A DNA stretch of 64,000 nt from positions 29,814 to 93,813 of the forward strand of contig JAKQEQ010000159.1 in assembly GCA_029556545.1 (NCBI GenBank), read 5' to 3'. A program made the translations under genes and the position numbers. Positions 38,528 through 51,292 of the stretch are shown here, in pieces. Source of the DNA: Candidatus Hydrogenedentota bacterium (lineage in GTDB: Bacteria > Hydrogenedentota > Hydrogenedentia > Hydrogenedentales > JAGMZX01). Position 1 is the stretch's first letter. Every line of letters begins with the position of its first letter. Under the pieces are notes generated by a model. That model searched no databases. It was not told the DNA's origin and saw only the letters and a program-made list of their open reading frames with translations.

Positions 38528-41176
38528 TCACTTCCCGCTTTTCTCATGGCGCGGCGTGCGCAGCATATGCTTCAGGTGATACAAGAATTCGTGGGCCTCT
38601 TTCGGGCTGAGCGCGTCCGGATCCACCAATTCGAGCTCGCGCTCGACGGGGTTCGGCTCGGGCGGCGTCTGCGGGCCAAAAAGATACATTTGCTGGGGCA
38701 GGCCCGCCGCGACCGGGTTGCCCGCCTCGAGCGATTCGAGAATGTCGCGCGCGCGCCGGATCACCGCCGGCGGCAGCCCCGCCAGCTTCGCCACCTGGAT
38801 GCCGTAGCTGTGGTCCGCGCCGCCGTCGACGATGCGGTAGAGGAACACCACCTTGTCGCCCCATTCGCGGACGGCCACGTTCAGGTTCTTCGCCCGTTCG
38901 AGTTTCTCGCCGAGTTCCGTCAATTCGTGGTAGTGCGTCGCGAAGAGCGTTTTCGCGTGGACGTGGTCGTGGATATGCTCGGCCACGGACCACGCAATGC
39001 TGATCCCGTCGAAGGTGCTCGTGCCGCGCCCGATCTCATCGAGCACGATCAGGCTGCGCGCCGTCGCGGCGTTCAGGATGTTCGCCGACTCGATCATTTC
39101 GACCATAAACGTGCTCTCGCCGCGCACGAGGTTGTCGGACGCGCCCACGCGCGTGAAGACGCGGTCCACGACGCCGATCCGCGCCTCTGTCGCGGGCACG
39201 AAGCCGCCTATCTGCGCCATGAGCACAATCAGCGCCACCTGCCGGAGGTAAGTCGATTTGCCCGCCATGTTCGGGCCGGTAACGATCTGCAGGCACGCGC
39301 GCGCGGGTTCGAGCAGCGTGTCGTTCGGCACGAAATCGCCGCGCGCCATCAGGTCCTCGACCACCGGATGCCGCCCGTCGCGGATATGAATCACGTCGCC
39401 GCCGTCCACCGTCGGCTTGCAATACCCCTTGTGCGCGGCGACCTCGGCGAGGCCCGCGACCACGTCCAGCGCCGCGATGGCGTTGGCCGTGCGGCGGATA
39501 CGCCGCGCCTCGGCGGCCACGCGGCCGCGCAGCGCGACGAAGAGGTCGTATTCAAGTTTGCACATGCGCTCCTCGGCGGTGACGATCTCCTCCTCGCGCG
39601 CCTTCAGCGTCGGCGTGACGTAGCGCTCCGCGTTCACGAGCGTCTGCTTGCGTTCGTAGTCCGGCGGCACAAGGTGCGCGTTTGCGCGGCTCACCTCGAT
39701 GTAGTAGCCGAATACCTTGTTGTAACCGACCTTGAGGTTCTGGATGCCCGTGCGCTCCGTCTCCTCCTTCTTGAGCGCGGCGATCCAGTCCTTGCCGCCG
39801 CGGACGAGCCCCCGCAGGTGATCGAGGTCGGCGTTGTAGCCGTCCTGGAACATCTTGCCCTCATTCATCGCGAGGGGCGGCGCATCCACAATCGCGGACT
39901 CGATCCATCCCGACACGTCCGCCAATTCGTCCATGTCGTCGTGGAGTTCCCGGACGAGCGGCGCCTGGGCCGCCGCAATGGCCTGCCGAAGCGCGGGCGC
40001 GCGCGTCAACGAAGCGCCGAGCGCCTTGAGGTCGCGCGCGTTGCCCGACTTCGACGAAATGCGCCCAAGCAGCCGTTCGAGGTCGGCCACGCCCCGCAGC
40101 AGTTCGCGGACGCCCAGCCGCAGTTCCGTGTCCTCGTGCAATGCCTCGACCGCGTCCAGGCGCGCGCGGATCGCCTGCACGTCGACCAGCGGATGCAGAA
40201 TCCACTGGCGCAGCATGCGCCCGCCCATCGGGGTCAGCGTGCGGTCGAGCACGCCGAGCAGCGTGCCGTGCTTTCGCTTGTCCGCAAGCGATTCGATCAA
40301 TTCGAGATTGCGCTGCGTATTGCCGTCAAGAACCACGTATCCGGCGGGACTGTAGCGTCGGGGAAATTGAAGGTGCGGCGCCATGTCGCGCTGCGTCTGC
40401 TTTACATAGGCGACGGCGGCGCCCGCGCCCGCCACGGCCTCCGGCGCATCCGCGATCCCGAACCCCTTGAGCGTGCTCACGCCGAAAAAATCGAGCAAGA
40501 GGTCGCGCGCCGCCTGGGGGTCGAACTCGATTTCCGGTCGCGGCGTGAAGGTCGTCGCCCGAAACCGGTCGCGCAGCCGCTTGAGCGCGGCCTCGTCCGC
40601 ATCGCGCGCGACGAGGACCTCCGCCGGATTCATGCGCGTGAATTCGTCGTGCAGCGCGCGCTGGAGGTCATCCTCGATTTGGGCGACAAGAAACTCGCCG
40701 GTCGAGATGTCCACGAACGCGAGACCCGCCTTATCGCTGTGCAGCGCGAGGGCGCAGAGGTAGTTGTTGGCGGTCTCGTCGAGCAGTTCCGGCGCCATGA
40801 CCGTGCCGGGGGTGATGGTGCGCACGACGGCGCGCTTGACGATGCCCTTCGCCTCCTTCGGGTCCTCGATCTGGTCGCACAGCGTGACCGTGCGGCCCGC
40901 CTTCAGAACCCGCGCCACGTAGCCGTCCACCGCGCGAAACGGCACGCCCGCCATCGGCACGCGCCGGTCCTTGCCGGCGTCGTCGCGCGAGGTGAGCGTC
41001 AGCCCGAGCAATTCCGCCGCCTCGATCGCATCCTCGAAGAAAAGTTCGTAGAAATCGCCCATGCGGAAGAAGAGCAGCGAGTCGCCGCATTCCGCCTTCG
41101 CCTGCAAGTATTGGCGCAGCATGGGCGTGACGCGGTGGGGGGAGACCTCTTCCAGTTTCATCCATTGCTCGGGCAT
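38528..41176 (-). CDS. mutS: DNA mismatch repair protein MutS
   Basis: Recognises base mismatches and small loops. 882 residues, typical length. The mismatch-reading F-x-E is in MGDFYELFFEDA (Phe42, Glu44). The ATPase has Walker A GPNMAGKSTYLRQVAL, LVRGESTFMVEM and Walker B SLIVLDEIGRGTSTFDG. The ATG at 41176 has no ribosome site. A perfect TATAAT on the minus strand (41185-41190) lies only 8 bp upstream, so a leaderless or very short-leader mRNA is likely; initiation at the next in-frame ATG (41161, MKLEEVSPHRV) is possible. mutL is not in the window. Confidence 0.97.
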   Translation of the reverse strand: MPEQWMKLEEVSPHRVTPMLRQYLQAKAECGDSLLFFRMGDFYELFFEDAIEAAELLGLTLTSRDDAGKDRRVPMAGVPFRAVDGYVARVLKAGRTVTLCDQIEDPKEAKGIVKRAVVRTITPGTVMAPELLDETANNYLCALALHSDKAGLAFVDISTGEFLVAQIEDDLQRALHDEFTRMNPAEVLVARDADEAALKRLRDRFRATTFTPRPEIEFDPQAARDLLLDFFGVSTLKGFGIADAPEAVAGAGAAVAYVKQTQRDMAPHLQFPRRYSPAGYVVLDGNTQRNLELIESLADKRKHGTLLGVLDRTLTPMGGRMLRQWILHPLVDVQAIRARLDAVEALHEDTELRLGVRELLRGVADLERLLGRISSKSGNARDLKALGASLTRAPALRQAIAAAQAPLVRELHDDMDELADVSGWIESAIVDAPPLAMNEGKMFQDGYNADLDHLRGLVRGGKDWIAALKKEETERTGIQNLKVGYNKVFGYYIEVSRANAHLVPPDYERKQTLVNAERYVTPTLKAREEEIVTAEERMCKLEYDLFVALRGRVAAEARRIRRTANAIAALDVVAGLAEVAAHKGYCKPTVDGGDVIHIRDGRHPVVEDLMARGDFVPNDTLLEPARACLQIVTGPNMAGKSTYLRQVALIVLMAQIGGFVPATEARIGVVDRVFTRVGASDNLVRGESTFMVEMIESANILNAATARSLIVLDEIGRGTSTFDGISIAWSVAEHIHDHVHAKTLFATHYHELTELGEKLERAKNLNVAVREWGDKVVFLYRIVDGGADHSYGIQVAKLAGLPPAVIRRARDILESLEAGNPVAAGLPQQMYLFGPQTPPEPNPVERELELVDPDALSPKEAHEFLYHLKHMLRTPRHEKSGK

Positions 41177-41261
41177 GACCGGGCATTATAGCGACGGCGC
41201 GCGCGGGGTTTCCTCTCAGTCAGACCCGCCCCGAGCGGCGTTCACGCCTGCTCGCAGGCCA

Positions 41262-42203
41262 TCACCCCTTCCGCAGCAGTTCGTCAAAATAGGCGATGGT
41301 CGGCTTCAGCCCGTCCCGAAGCGGCACTGTGGGCTCCCAACCCAGCTTCTCCCGCGCGAGCGAGATATCCGGTTTCCGGCGCACGGGGTCGTTTGGCGGC
41401 AACGGCTTGAACTCGATCCGCGACTTCGACTCCGTCAGTTCGATGACCATCTCGGCCAGTTGCCGGATGGTGAACTCGCCGGGATTGCCCAGATTGACCG
41501 GCCCGGTGAAATCGTCGGTTTCCATCATGCGGACAAGCGCATCGACCAGGTCGCTGACGTAACAGAACGAACGTGTCTGGGCGCCGTCGCCGTAGATGGT
41601 GATCGGTTCGCCGCGCAGGGCCTGCACGATGAAATTGCTGACGACGCGGCCGTCGTTCACGAGCATGCGCGGGCCGTACGTGTTGAAGATGCGGACGATG
41701 CGGATGTCCACCTTGTTCTGCATGTAGTAATCGAAGAACAGCGCCTCGGCGACCCGTTTGCCCTCGTCATAGCACGAGCGCGGCCCGATGGGGTTCACGT
41801 TGCCCCAGTACGACTCGACCTGCGGATGCACCTGCGGGTCGCCGTATACCTCCGAGGTGGACGCCTGGAGTACGCGCGCCTTCACGCGCTTGGCCAGCCC
41901 GAGCATGTTCAGCGCGCCCATGACGTTCGTCTTGATCGTCTTGACCGGGTTGTACTGGTAATGCACGGGCGAGGCCGGGCAGGCCAGATTGTAGATGCGG
42001 TCCACTTCGAGCAGGATCGGATTGATCACGTCATGGCGGACCAACTCGAACTTCGGGTTCTGCAGCATGTGCGCAATGTTGTCCTTGCGCCCGGTGAAGA
42101 AATTGTCCAGGCACAACACTTCCTGCCCCTTGGCGAGCAACGCTTCGCACAGGTGCGACCCGATAAACCCCGCGCCGCCGGTGACCAGATTAACGATTGC
42201 CAC
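41262..42203 (-). CDS. UDP-glucuronate decarboxylase-like SDR (UDP-xylose synthase type)
   Basis: Predicted 313-residue NAD-dependent nucleotide-sugar enzyme. [20 protein letters not shown] is the Rossmann dinucleotide site. The catalytic Y-x3-K is in [17 protein letters not shown], and STSEVYGDP carries the third catalytic residue. [13 protein letters not shown] and the [10 protein letters not shown] segment are typical of UXS-type decarboxylases making UDP-xylose. It precedes no epimerase partners here, but the 27-bp upstream neighbour is a nucleotidyltransferase for another sugar acid, so the pair may feed surface polysaccharide synthesis. Confidence 0.9.
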   Translation of the reverse strand: MAIVNLVTGGAGFIGSHLCEALLAKGQEVLCLDNFFTGRKDNIAHMLQNPKFELVRHDVINPILLEVDRIYNLACPASPVHYQYNPVKTIKTNVMGALNMLGLAKRVKARVLQASTSEVYGDPQVHPQVESYWGNVNPIGPRSCYDEGKRVAEALFFDYYMQNKVDIRIVRIFNTYGPRMLVNDGRVVSNFIVQALRGEPITIYGDGAQTRSFCYVSDLVDALVRMMETDDFTGPVNLGNPGEFTIRQLAEMVIELTESKSRIEFKPLPPNDPVRRKPDISLAREKLGWEPTVPLRDGLKPTIAYFDELLRKG

Positions 42204-42230
42204 GTTGGTACCCTTTCCTCCCGGTTGGTT

Positions 42231-42896
42231 CTACAGTTCCGCGCATAGCGGGAGCAGCGCCTCCGCCATGCGCAAGTCTTCTTCCGTCTTGATAATGAGG
42301 CCGCCGAGCCGGTCCACCGGATGAAACCCGATTCTGCCGGAATACGTGGCCGTCTTGCCCGCGTCCGCGGCGGCCAAGTACGTGGCGCGGCGCCAGCCCG
42401 TGATGCTCCACGGGATGCGCTGCACCGGCGTCAGGTCCTGCGAATTCGTTTTCGCGTCGAAGGTGAAATTGACTGGCCGCCCTTCATAGGCGCACTCGAT
42501 CTGCTCGGGCGTATAGCAGAGCATCGTGTCGTAATCGCTCGCGATCATGGCGCGCACGAACGCGCGCACCTCGTCCGCCGTCAGCAGCGGCGCAATCGAG
42601 TGCACCTGAAACACCCGCTCGCAGGGATGCGCCGTCAGAAATTCATACACGAACTGCTCGCTGGTCGCCGCGTGGTTCGCCAGTTGCTCGGGGCGGCGAT
42701 GAAAGGAAACGCCTTCCGCCGCGGCAATGTTCCCGAACTCGGGGTGCTCCGAATTCACCCAGATTTCGTCGAAACACGCGGCGGCCTTGCATTTCCGAAT
42801 CGCGCGCGTGATCAAGGGGACCCCGCCCAATTCGCGCAGATTCTTCCGCGTCAACCGCTGACTGCCCATCCGGGCCGGGACCATCGCAATATTCAT
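42231..42896 (-). CDS. Acylneuraminate cytidylyltransferase-like enzyme
   Basis: Predicted 221-residue nucleotidyltransferase that activates an acidic sugar with CTP. The N-terminal nucleotide site VPARMGSQRLTRKNLRELGG fits the NeuA/KdsB family, though the usual GGSKR is here MGSQR. EIWVNSEHPEFGNIAAAEGV and HRRPEQLANHAATSEQFVYE are typical of NeuA-type proteins. The ATG at 42896 has an adequate GAGG. It is 27 bp upstream of the decarboxylase gene, probably one transcript. The sugar substrate (sialic, pseudaminic, legionaminic or other) cannot be decided. Confidence 0.83.
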   Translation of the reverse strand: MNIAMVPARMGSQRLTRKNLRELGGVPLITRAIRKCKAAACFDEIWVNSEHPEFGNIAAAEGVSFHRRPEQLANHAATSEQFVYEFLTAHPCERVFQVHSIAPLLTADEVRAFVRAMIASDYDTMLCYTPEQIECAYEGRPVNFTFDAKTNSQDLTPVQRIPWSITGWRRATYLAAADAGKTATYSGRIGFHPVDRLGGLIIKTEEDLRMAEALLPLCAEL

Positions 42897-43037
42897 CGCT
42901 TGCCTCGAAGTACACGCCGGGCGACAACGCCGTCGGGAGCATCGAGTATACCGCGCCGGGCACGCGGATGTGGAGTGCGGCCCTTTACTTGGGTATACTA
43001 CGCCCCGCCCTGGAGTCACGACCCGCGGAGAAGCGCC

Positions 43038-43259
43038 ATGCTGTATTTCAAATGCGCCCAGTTTGTGCCCGGCAAGGGCGACGCCTGGACCTATTACGAG
43101 TGCGACGACGGCAAGAAGGTCCTGCGGCAGTTGACGCACATTCCCGCGACCCGCGAACTCACGCGCGTGCCCGACCCCATCGTGAAGAAACTGGTCCGGC
43201 CCGAACTCCTGCTCGATGCCTCCGCTGAGGAATTCATGGGGCTCTGGGGCACGTCCTGA
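43038..43259 (+). CDS. Small conserved-looking protein of unknown function (73 aa)
   Basis: The ATG at 43038 follows GGAGAAG. The sequence begins MLYFKCAQFVPGKGDAWTYY and is rich in charged and aromatic residues, with no signal or membrane segment. A TATACT -10-like hexamer is at 42994. It precedes the PHP-domain gene by 24 bp and is probably co-transcribed. No family recognised. Confidence 0.65.
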   Translation: MLYFKCAQFVPGKGDAWTYYECDDGKKVLRQLTHIPATRELTRVPDPIVKKLVRPELLLDASAEEFMGLWGTS

Positions 43260-43283
43260 ACCCGAACATCGAGGTAATCCATC

Positions 43284-44162
43284 TTGCCCATCCGAATCAA
43301 CCACCCTTATAAAGATGGCGCGTGCTCCTGGCTCAAGGGGAACCTGCACACGCACACGACGAACAGCGACGGCGACCTCAGCCCGCAGGAAGCCGCCGCC
43401 GCCTACGCGGCGCTCGGGTACGACTTCCTCATGTTCAGCGATCACGACTGCTTCACGAAAACGAAAGGGCTGGACCCGTGCGGCATGGTGCTGATCCCCG
43501 GCAACGAGATCACGGCCTACGGACCCCACCTGTTGCACGTCAACGCGCACCGGTACATCGATCCCGATGAAGACCGGCAAGCCATGATCGACGCCATCAA
43601 CGTGGACGGCGGCTTCTGCATCGTGTGCCACCCGAATTGGCTCGAAGACTACAACCACTGCGATCACAAGTTCCTCGACGAGTGGCGCGACTACCTCGGC
43701 ATCGAAATCTACAACGGCGTGTGCCTGCGCGCCGAAGGCAGTCCGATCGCCACGGACCGCTGGGACCGCCTCCTCAGCGCCGGGCGGCGCGTCTGGGGTT
43801 TCGCCAATGACGACAGCCACCGGTCTGTGGACCGCGGCATCGCGTGGAACGTCGCGAAGGTCGAGTCGCGCGTCCCGGCGGCCATCGTGCGCGCCCTGCG
43901 CGAAGGGCGTTTCTACGCCAGCACCGGCGTCGAGATTTCGCGTATCCGCGTCGACGACGCGACAATTACCGTCGAGACCGCAAACGCGCAGCGGTGCCGC
44001 GTTTTCGCCGATCTGGGTCGCCTCCAGGCAACGCAGGACGGTCCCGCGATCTCGTTTACGGTCCCGGAGGATTTCCCGTACACCTACGTGCGCGTGGAAT
44101 GCTACGGGTTCGGCGACGACACGGCCTGGACGCAGCCGTTCTTCGTGGAAAAGACCGCATGA
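43284..44162 (+). CDS. PHP-domain metal-dependent phosphoesterase-like protein
   Basis: Predicted 292-residue cytoplasmic protein. The first PHP motif GNLHTHTTNSDG holds the metal ligands His22, His24 and Asp29; further ligands are in MFSDHDCFT, IVCHPNW and FANDDSH. The start is TTG at 43284, preceded by GAGGT; no ATG gives the complete domain. It lies between a 73-aa protein gene and phnX on the same strand. The substrate is unknown; the neighbourhood hints at phosphorus compounds, which is inference. Confidence 0.85.
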   Translation: MPIRINHPYKDGACSWLKGNLHTHTTNSDGDLSPQEAAAAYAALGYDFLMFSDHDCFTKTKGLDPCGMVLIPGNEITAYGPHLLHVNAHRYIDPDEDRQAMIDAINVDGGFCIVCHPNWLEDYNHCDHKFLDEWRDYLGIEIYNGVCLRAEGSPIATDRWDRLLSAGRRVWGFANDDSHRSVDRGIAWNVAKVESRVPAAIVRALREGRFYASTGVEISRIRVDDATITVETANAQRCRVFADLGRLQATQDGPAISFTVPEDFPYTYVRVECYGFGDDTAWTQPFFVEKTA

Positions 44163-44262
44163 CGCATCATAGGCGCGGGGGCGTCTCGGAGGTCCGCCGC
44201 AGGCGGATTAGACCACGGGCGGGACACCCCTGCCACACTGTATAACGGGAGGAAACGCTGAT

Positions 44263-45093
44263 ATGGATTTCGTCTTTCAACGCAGTTACCGCGGACCGCT
44301 CAAGGGCGTCCTGCTCGATTGGGCCGGCACGACCATGGACTATGGCTGCTACGCGCCCGCGGTCGTGTTCTTCGAGGTCTTCAAGCGCCAGGGCGTACCC
44401 ATCACGATGGAGCAGGCCCGCGAGCCGATGGGCGCGCACAAGCGCGTCCATATCCAGAAGATCACGCAGATCGAGGCGGTGCGCCGTCTCTGGGAGGAGA
44501 CGCACGGGCGGCCGCCCGCCGAGGAGGACGTGGACCGCATGTTCGCGGAGTTCGTCCCGCTGCAATTGCAGTGTCTGGCCGATTACGCGGACCTGATCCC
44601 CGGCACGCTCGAGGCCGTGGCCGACTTCCGCAAGCGCGGACTCAAGGTCGGCTCGACCACCGGCTACACCGGCGAGATGATGCAACTCCTGCGCGCCGAG
44701 GCGACCAGGCGCGGCTACACGCCGGACGCGACCGTCTGCGCCACCGACGTGCCCGCGGGCCGGCCCGAACCTTGGATGTGCCTCGAAAACGCAAAGCTGC
44801 TCCGCATCTTCCCGATGGAAAGCATCGTGAAGGTGGGTGACACGCTCCCGGATATCTTCGAGGGACTGAACGCCGGCATGTGGACCGTCGGCCTCGCCAT
44901 GACTGGCAACGAACTCGGGCTGAACGAAGCGGAAATCGCCCGACTCGACCCAGAAACCCGCGAACGCAAACGCCGCCGCGCCTACGAGCGCATGGCCCAA
45001 GCCGGCGCGCATTACGTCGTCGACGCCATCTCCGACGTGCCGCCGCTGCTCGACGAAATCAACGCCCGCCTCGCCCGCGGCGCGCGGCCATAG
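44263..45093 (+). CDS. phnX: Phosphonoacetaldehyde hydrolase
   Basis: HAD-superfamily enzyme cleaving phosphonoacetaldehyde to acetaldehyde and phosphate. 276 residues, normal length. The nucleophile motif is LLDWAGTTMDYGCYAPAVVF, and the Schiff-base lysine lies in MGAHKRVHIQKI, where PhnX enzymes have it. GSTTGYTGEMM and the metal site IVKVGDTLPDIFEGLNAGMW follow. The ATG at 44263 has an AGGAAA-type site. No phnW (2-AEP transaminase) or phosphonate transporter is in the window. The 100-bp gap after the PHP gene has no terminator, so they may be co-transcribed. Confidence 0.92.
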   Translation: MDFVFQRSYRGPLKGVLLDWAGTTMDYGCYAPAVVFFEVFKRQGVPITMEQAREPMGAHKRVHIQKITQIEAVRRLWEETHGRPPAEEDVDRMFAEFVPLQLQCLADYADLIPGTLEAVADFRKRGLKVGSTTGYTGEMMQLLRAEATRRGYTPDATVCATDVPAGRPEPWMCLENAKLLRIFPMESIVKVGDTLPDIFEGLNAGMWTVGLAMTGNELGLNEAEIARLDPETRERKRRRAYERMAQAGAHYVVDAISDVPPLLDEINARLARGARP

Positions 45094-45108
45094 GCGTTCG
45101 TAGTGCGC

Positions 45109-45122
45109 GCTTTAGCGCGTCT
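45109..45122. repeat. Small palindrome CGCGCTTTAGCGCG
   Basis: Perfect short hairpin of the CTTTAGC/CTTCAGC REP-like type just after phnX. Related hairpins are at 54980-55000 and at the menE stop codon. Confidence 0.5.
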
Positions 45123-45274
45123 TTGGTTGTACTGCATTGTTCGGCGCGCGCCGAGGTCTGAACAGCCGGCAAGTGCGCTCTTCGGCCCTGAAGAAGGGGG
45201 ATAACAAGAGAGAGACCTGCGATCAGCCTGGCAGACAGATGACCGCTTTGGCCGGTTCAGGCCGGCTCCAGCTC

Positions 45275-45303
45275 TTGACGATTCGTTTGAGAGGGAATAC
45301 AAT
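45275..45303 (+). promoter_or_regulatory. Sigma-70 promoter of the beta-helix / SGNH operon
   Basis: TTGACG (45275-45280), 17-bp spacer, TACAAT (45298-45303), 62 bp before the ATG at 45366. The leader ends with a purine-rich AGGAGAGGAGGAAGAG ribosome site. Confidence 0.65.
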
Positions 45304-45365
45304 AGTAGCCGGTGTAGCCATGCCACCATTGGCCGAGTGAAAAGGGAGGAGAGGAGGAAGAGGGG

Positions 45366-49310
<3,945 letters not shown>

Positions 49311-49323
49311 TTGACGCTGGAAA

Positions 49324-51243
49324 ATGAAGACGCTCTCCGGCATAACAGGCATCCTGTTCTTCATGCTGTGCGCGGTGTTAGGCTCGGACGTAGCAGCCGA
49401 GCCGCGCATCTTGATCGTCGGTGACAGTTGGGCGACGGGCATCAATGCGTTTCGTGTACTCGATGAGGTGTTGTCAGAATACGGCATAGAAGACGTTGAA
49501 ACAGTTGGAAACTTCACGGCCATCGGCGGCACAACCGCCGCCCAATGGGCATCAAACAGTTTTCTCGCAATAATCATGGCCCAACTTGCGGCCCAGCCCA
49601 CCATCGACACCATCCATCTCGTCATCGGTGGAAACGATGTCTTCGGCTTCATTGCGCACACCAACGTTTACTCATCGGTGCCGATCTATTTGCAGTGGCT
49701 GACTTACGTCAGTGTGATCCAGGCAAATGTTATGAAGGTGGCGTCGTATTGCCTGGCGGTTCCGCAAGTCAAGCACGTGGTTATCGCCGACTATGATTAT
49801 ATAAACCGAGTCCTGGCTCACGCCTTGGCAGGCTACGACTTCGGTTGGATGACCCAGCGCATGGTAAACGAGTGCTTTATCCAAGCGGGCAAGGCAAAGT
49901 TGGCCGTTGCCAAGTCACTCCAGGGGTGCGAATACGTGCAGAACTGGGGCCTGTTACAGCACCACTTCGATATCCCCGCCGGCGCGCCGGCCCCGGGCCA
50001 ATACCCTGATTACTCGCCTTACCCGGGGGGTAACCCCAACTATCCTATGCCCGACGTAGCTTTCGATCCCCTGGGTCCGTTTCCCGGCGATGGCATTCAT
50101 CCCAATAAAGAAGCGCACAAGGTCATGCTGCGCAATGCGGTCGAGCAATTTTATATCCACTGGTATCCGCCCACGATCGAGGGAGAAGGTGAAGGAGAGG
50201 GCGAAGGCGAAGGCGAAGGCGAGGGTGAGGGCGAAGGCGAGGGTGAAGGAGAAGGAGAGGGAGAGGGAGAGGGAGAGGGTGAGGGTGAGGGTGAGGGTGA
50301 GGGCGAAGGTGAAGGCGAAGGTGAAGGCGAAGGCGAAGGTGAAGGCGAAGGTGAAGGTGAGGGCGAAGGCGAAGGTGAAGGCGAAGGCGAAGGTGAAGGC
50401 GAAGGCGAAGGTGGGGGTGAGGGTGAGGGTGAAGAGCCGCCGCCTTGCCTCGAATACTGGAGCGATGATACCCCCCTTGTTATTGCCGATTTCGATCAGG
50501 TGGATTCACATATTACCGTTCCTTACCTCGGTGTCATCACAGACGTGAACGTGACCGTAAGAATCACCCATGGGGCGGCGGGCGACCTAGTGCTGTGGAT
50601 CAAGTCGCCCTCCGGCGCGTCGGTCTTTCTCGTATCCCAATTGGGCGACGCGGAACTCGGGTTCGCGGATACAACCTTTGACGACGAGGCCCCTACAGCC
50701 ATCATCTTTGCCGAGCCGCCTTATCTCGGGACTTACGCACCTATTGGCCAGTTGTCAACATTCGACGGCAGTTATGCCCAAGGCGTATGGACACTATGTG
50801 TCTTCGACGGCAAGACAGGCAATGAGGGCGTGCTCGACGGGTGGCGTTTGACCTTCAACGATTCCTGCGATGTTCCGGGCGAAGGAGAGGCAGCGGAAGG
50901 TCAAGCACCTGGTGAGGGAGAGGGAGAAGGAGAAGCCGGCTCGATAACGCACGCGGCGGACCAGAATGGCGATTACAAGGTCGATTTGTCGGAGTTGCTG
51001 CGGGTCATTCAGCTCTCTAATTCGGGCGGCTACTCCTGCGCTCCGACACCCGGGGCCACGGAAGACGGCTATGCGCCCGGACCGGGCAGCCGCGATTGCG
51101 CGCCCCACTCGAGCGATTACGCGGGTGGCGCGGACTGGCGCATCAGCCTGTCCGAGTTGCTCCGGCTGATTCAGTTCTTTAATTCGGGCGGCTATCACCC
51201 ATCTCCGGAAGGCGAAGACGGATTCGGCCCGGGGCGATTGTGA
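49324..51243 (+). CDS. Secreted SGNH-hydrolase-like protein with P-domain and EF-hand-like module (639 aa)
   Basis: Predicted exported esterase-like protein. After the signal peptide ([17 protein letters not shown]) the SGNH motifs are complete: ILIVGDSW (Ser35), an early Gly, [10 protein letters not shown], and PGDGIHPN with the Asp and His of block V. A 43-dipeptide Glu-Gly linker (50179-50436, one Glu to Gly change) leads to a P-domain very close in DNA to that of the upstream gene, and to the C-terminal module. In this copy the last two module cysteines are lost (YHPS and DGFG). It begins 13 bp after the upstream stop, so the two are one operon. The substrate is unknown; carbohydrate deacetylation is typical for secreted SGNH enzymes. 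Confidence 0.85.
   Translation: MKTLSGITGILFFMLCAVLGSDVAAEPRILIVGDSWATGINAFRVLDEVLSEYGIEDVETVGNFTAIGGTTAAQWASNSFLAIIMAQLAAQPTIDTIHLVIGGNDVFGFIAHTNVYSSVPIYLQWLTYVSVIQANVMKVASYCLAVPQVKHVVIADYDYINRVLAHALAGYDFGWMTQRMVNECFIQAGKAKLAVAKSLQGCEYVQNWGLLQHHFDIPAGAPAPGQYPDYSPYPGGNPNYPMPDVAFDPLGPFPGDGIHPNKEAHKVMLRNAVEQFYIHWYPPTIEGEGEGEGEGEGEGEGEGEGEGEGEGEGEGEGEGEGEGEGEGEGEGEGEGEGEGEGEGEGEGEGEGEGEGEGEGEGEGGGEGEGEEPPPCLEYWSDDTPLVIADFDQVDSHITVPYLGVITDVNVTVRITHGAAGDLVLWIKSPSGASVFLVSQLGDAELGFADTTFDDEAPTAIIFAEPPYLGTYAPIGQLSTFDGSYAQGVWTLCVFDGKTGNEGVLDGWRLTFNDSCDVPGEGEAAEGQAPGEGEGEGEAGSITHAADQNGDYKVDLSELLRVIQLSNSGGYSCAPTPGATEDGYAPGPGSRDCAPHSSDYAGGADWRISLSELLRLIQFFNSGGYHPSPEGEDGFGPGRL
50179..50436 (+). repeat. Glu-Gly hexanucleotide linker, 43 units
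   Basis: 258 bp of GAR-GGN pairs with one GGG replacing a Glu codon near the end, so the tract has begun to decay. Confidence 0.95.
50949..51240 (+). other. EF-hand-like / dockerin-like C-terminal module (copy 4, two cysteines lost)
   Basis: [19 protein letters not shown] and [18 protein letters not shown] are kept. Compared with copy 3, the C-terminal Cys pair is replaced by Ser and Gly, and a Tyr before NSGG by Ser. Confidence 0.8.
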
Positions 51244-51292
51244 CAAGGACTGAAGGATGGGGTACTGGCTACAAGTGCACGAGGTAAAGTTA

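Noticed and set aside
38546-41191. An 881-codon open frame on the plus strand
   Set aside because: Exactly antisense to mutS. Composition is that of a complement frame and no motif is visible.
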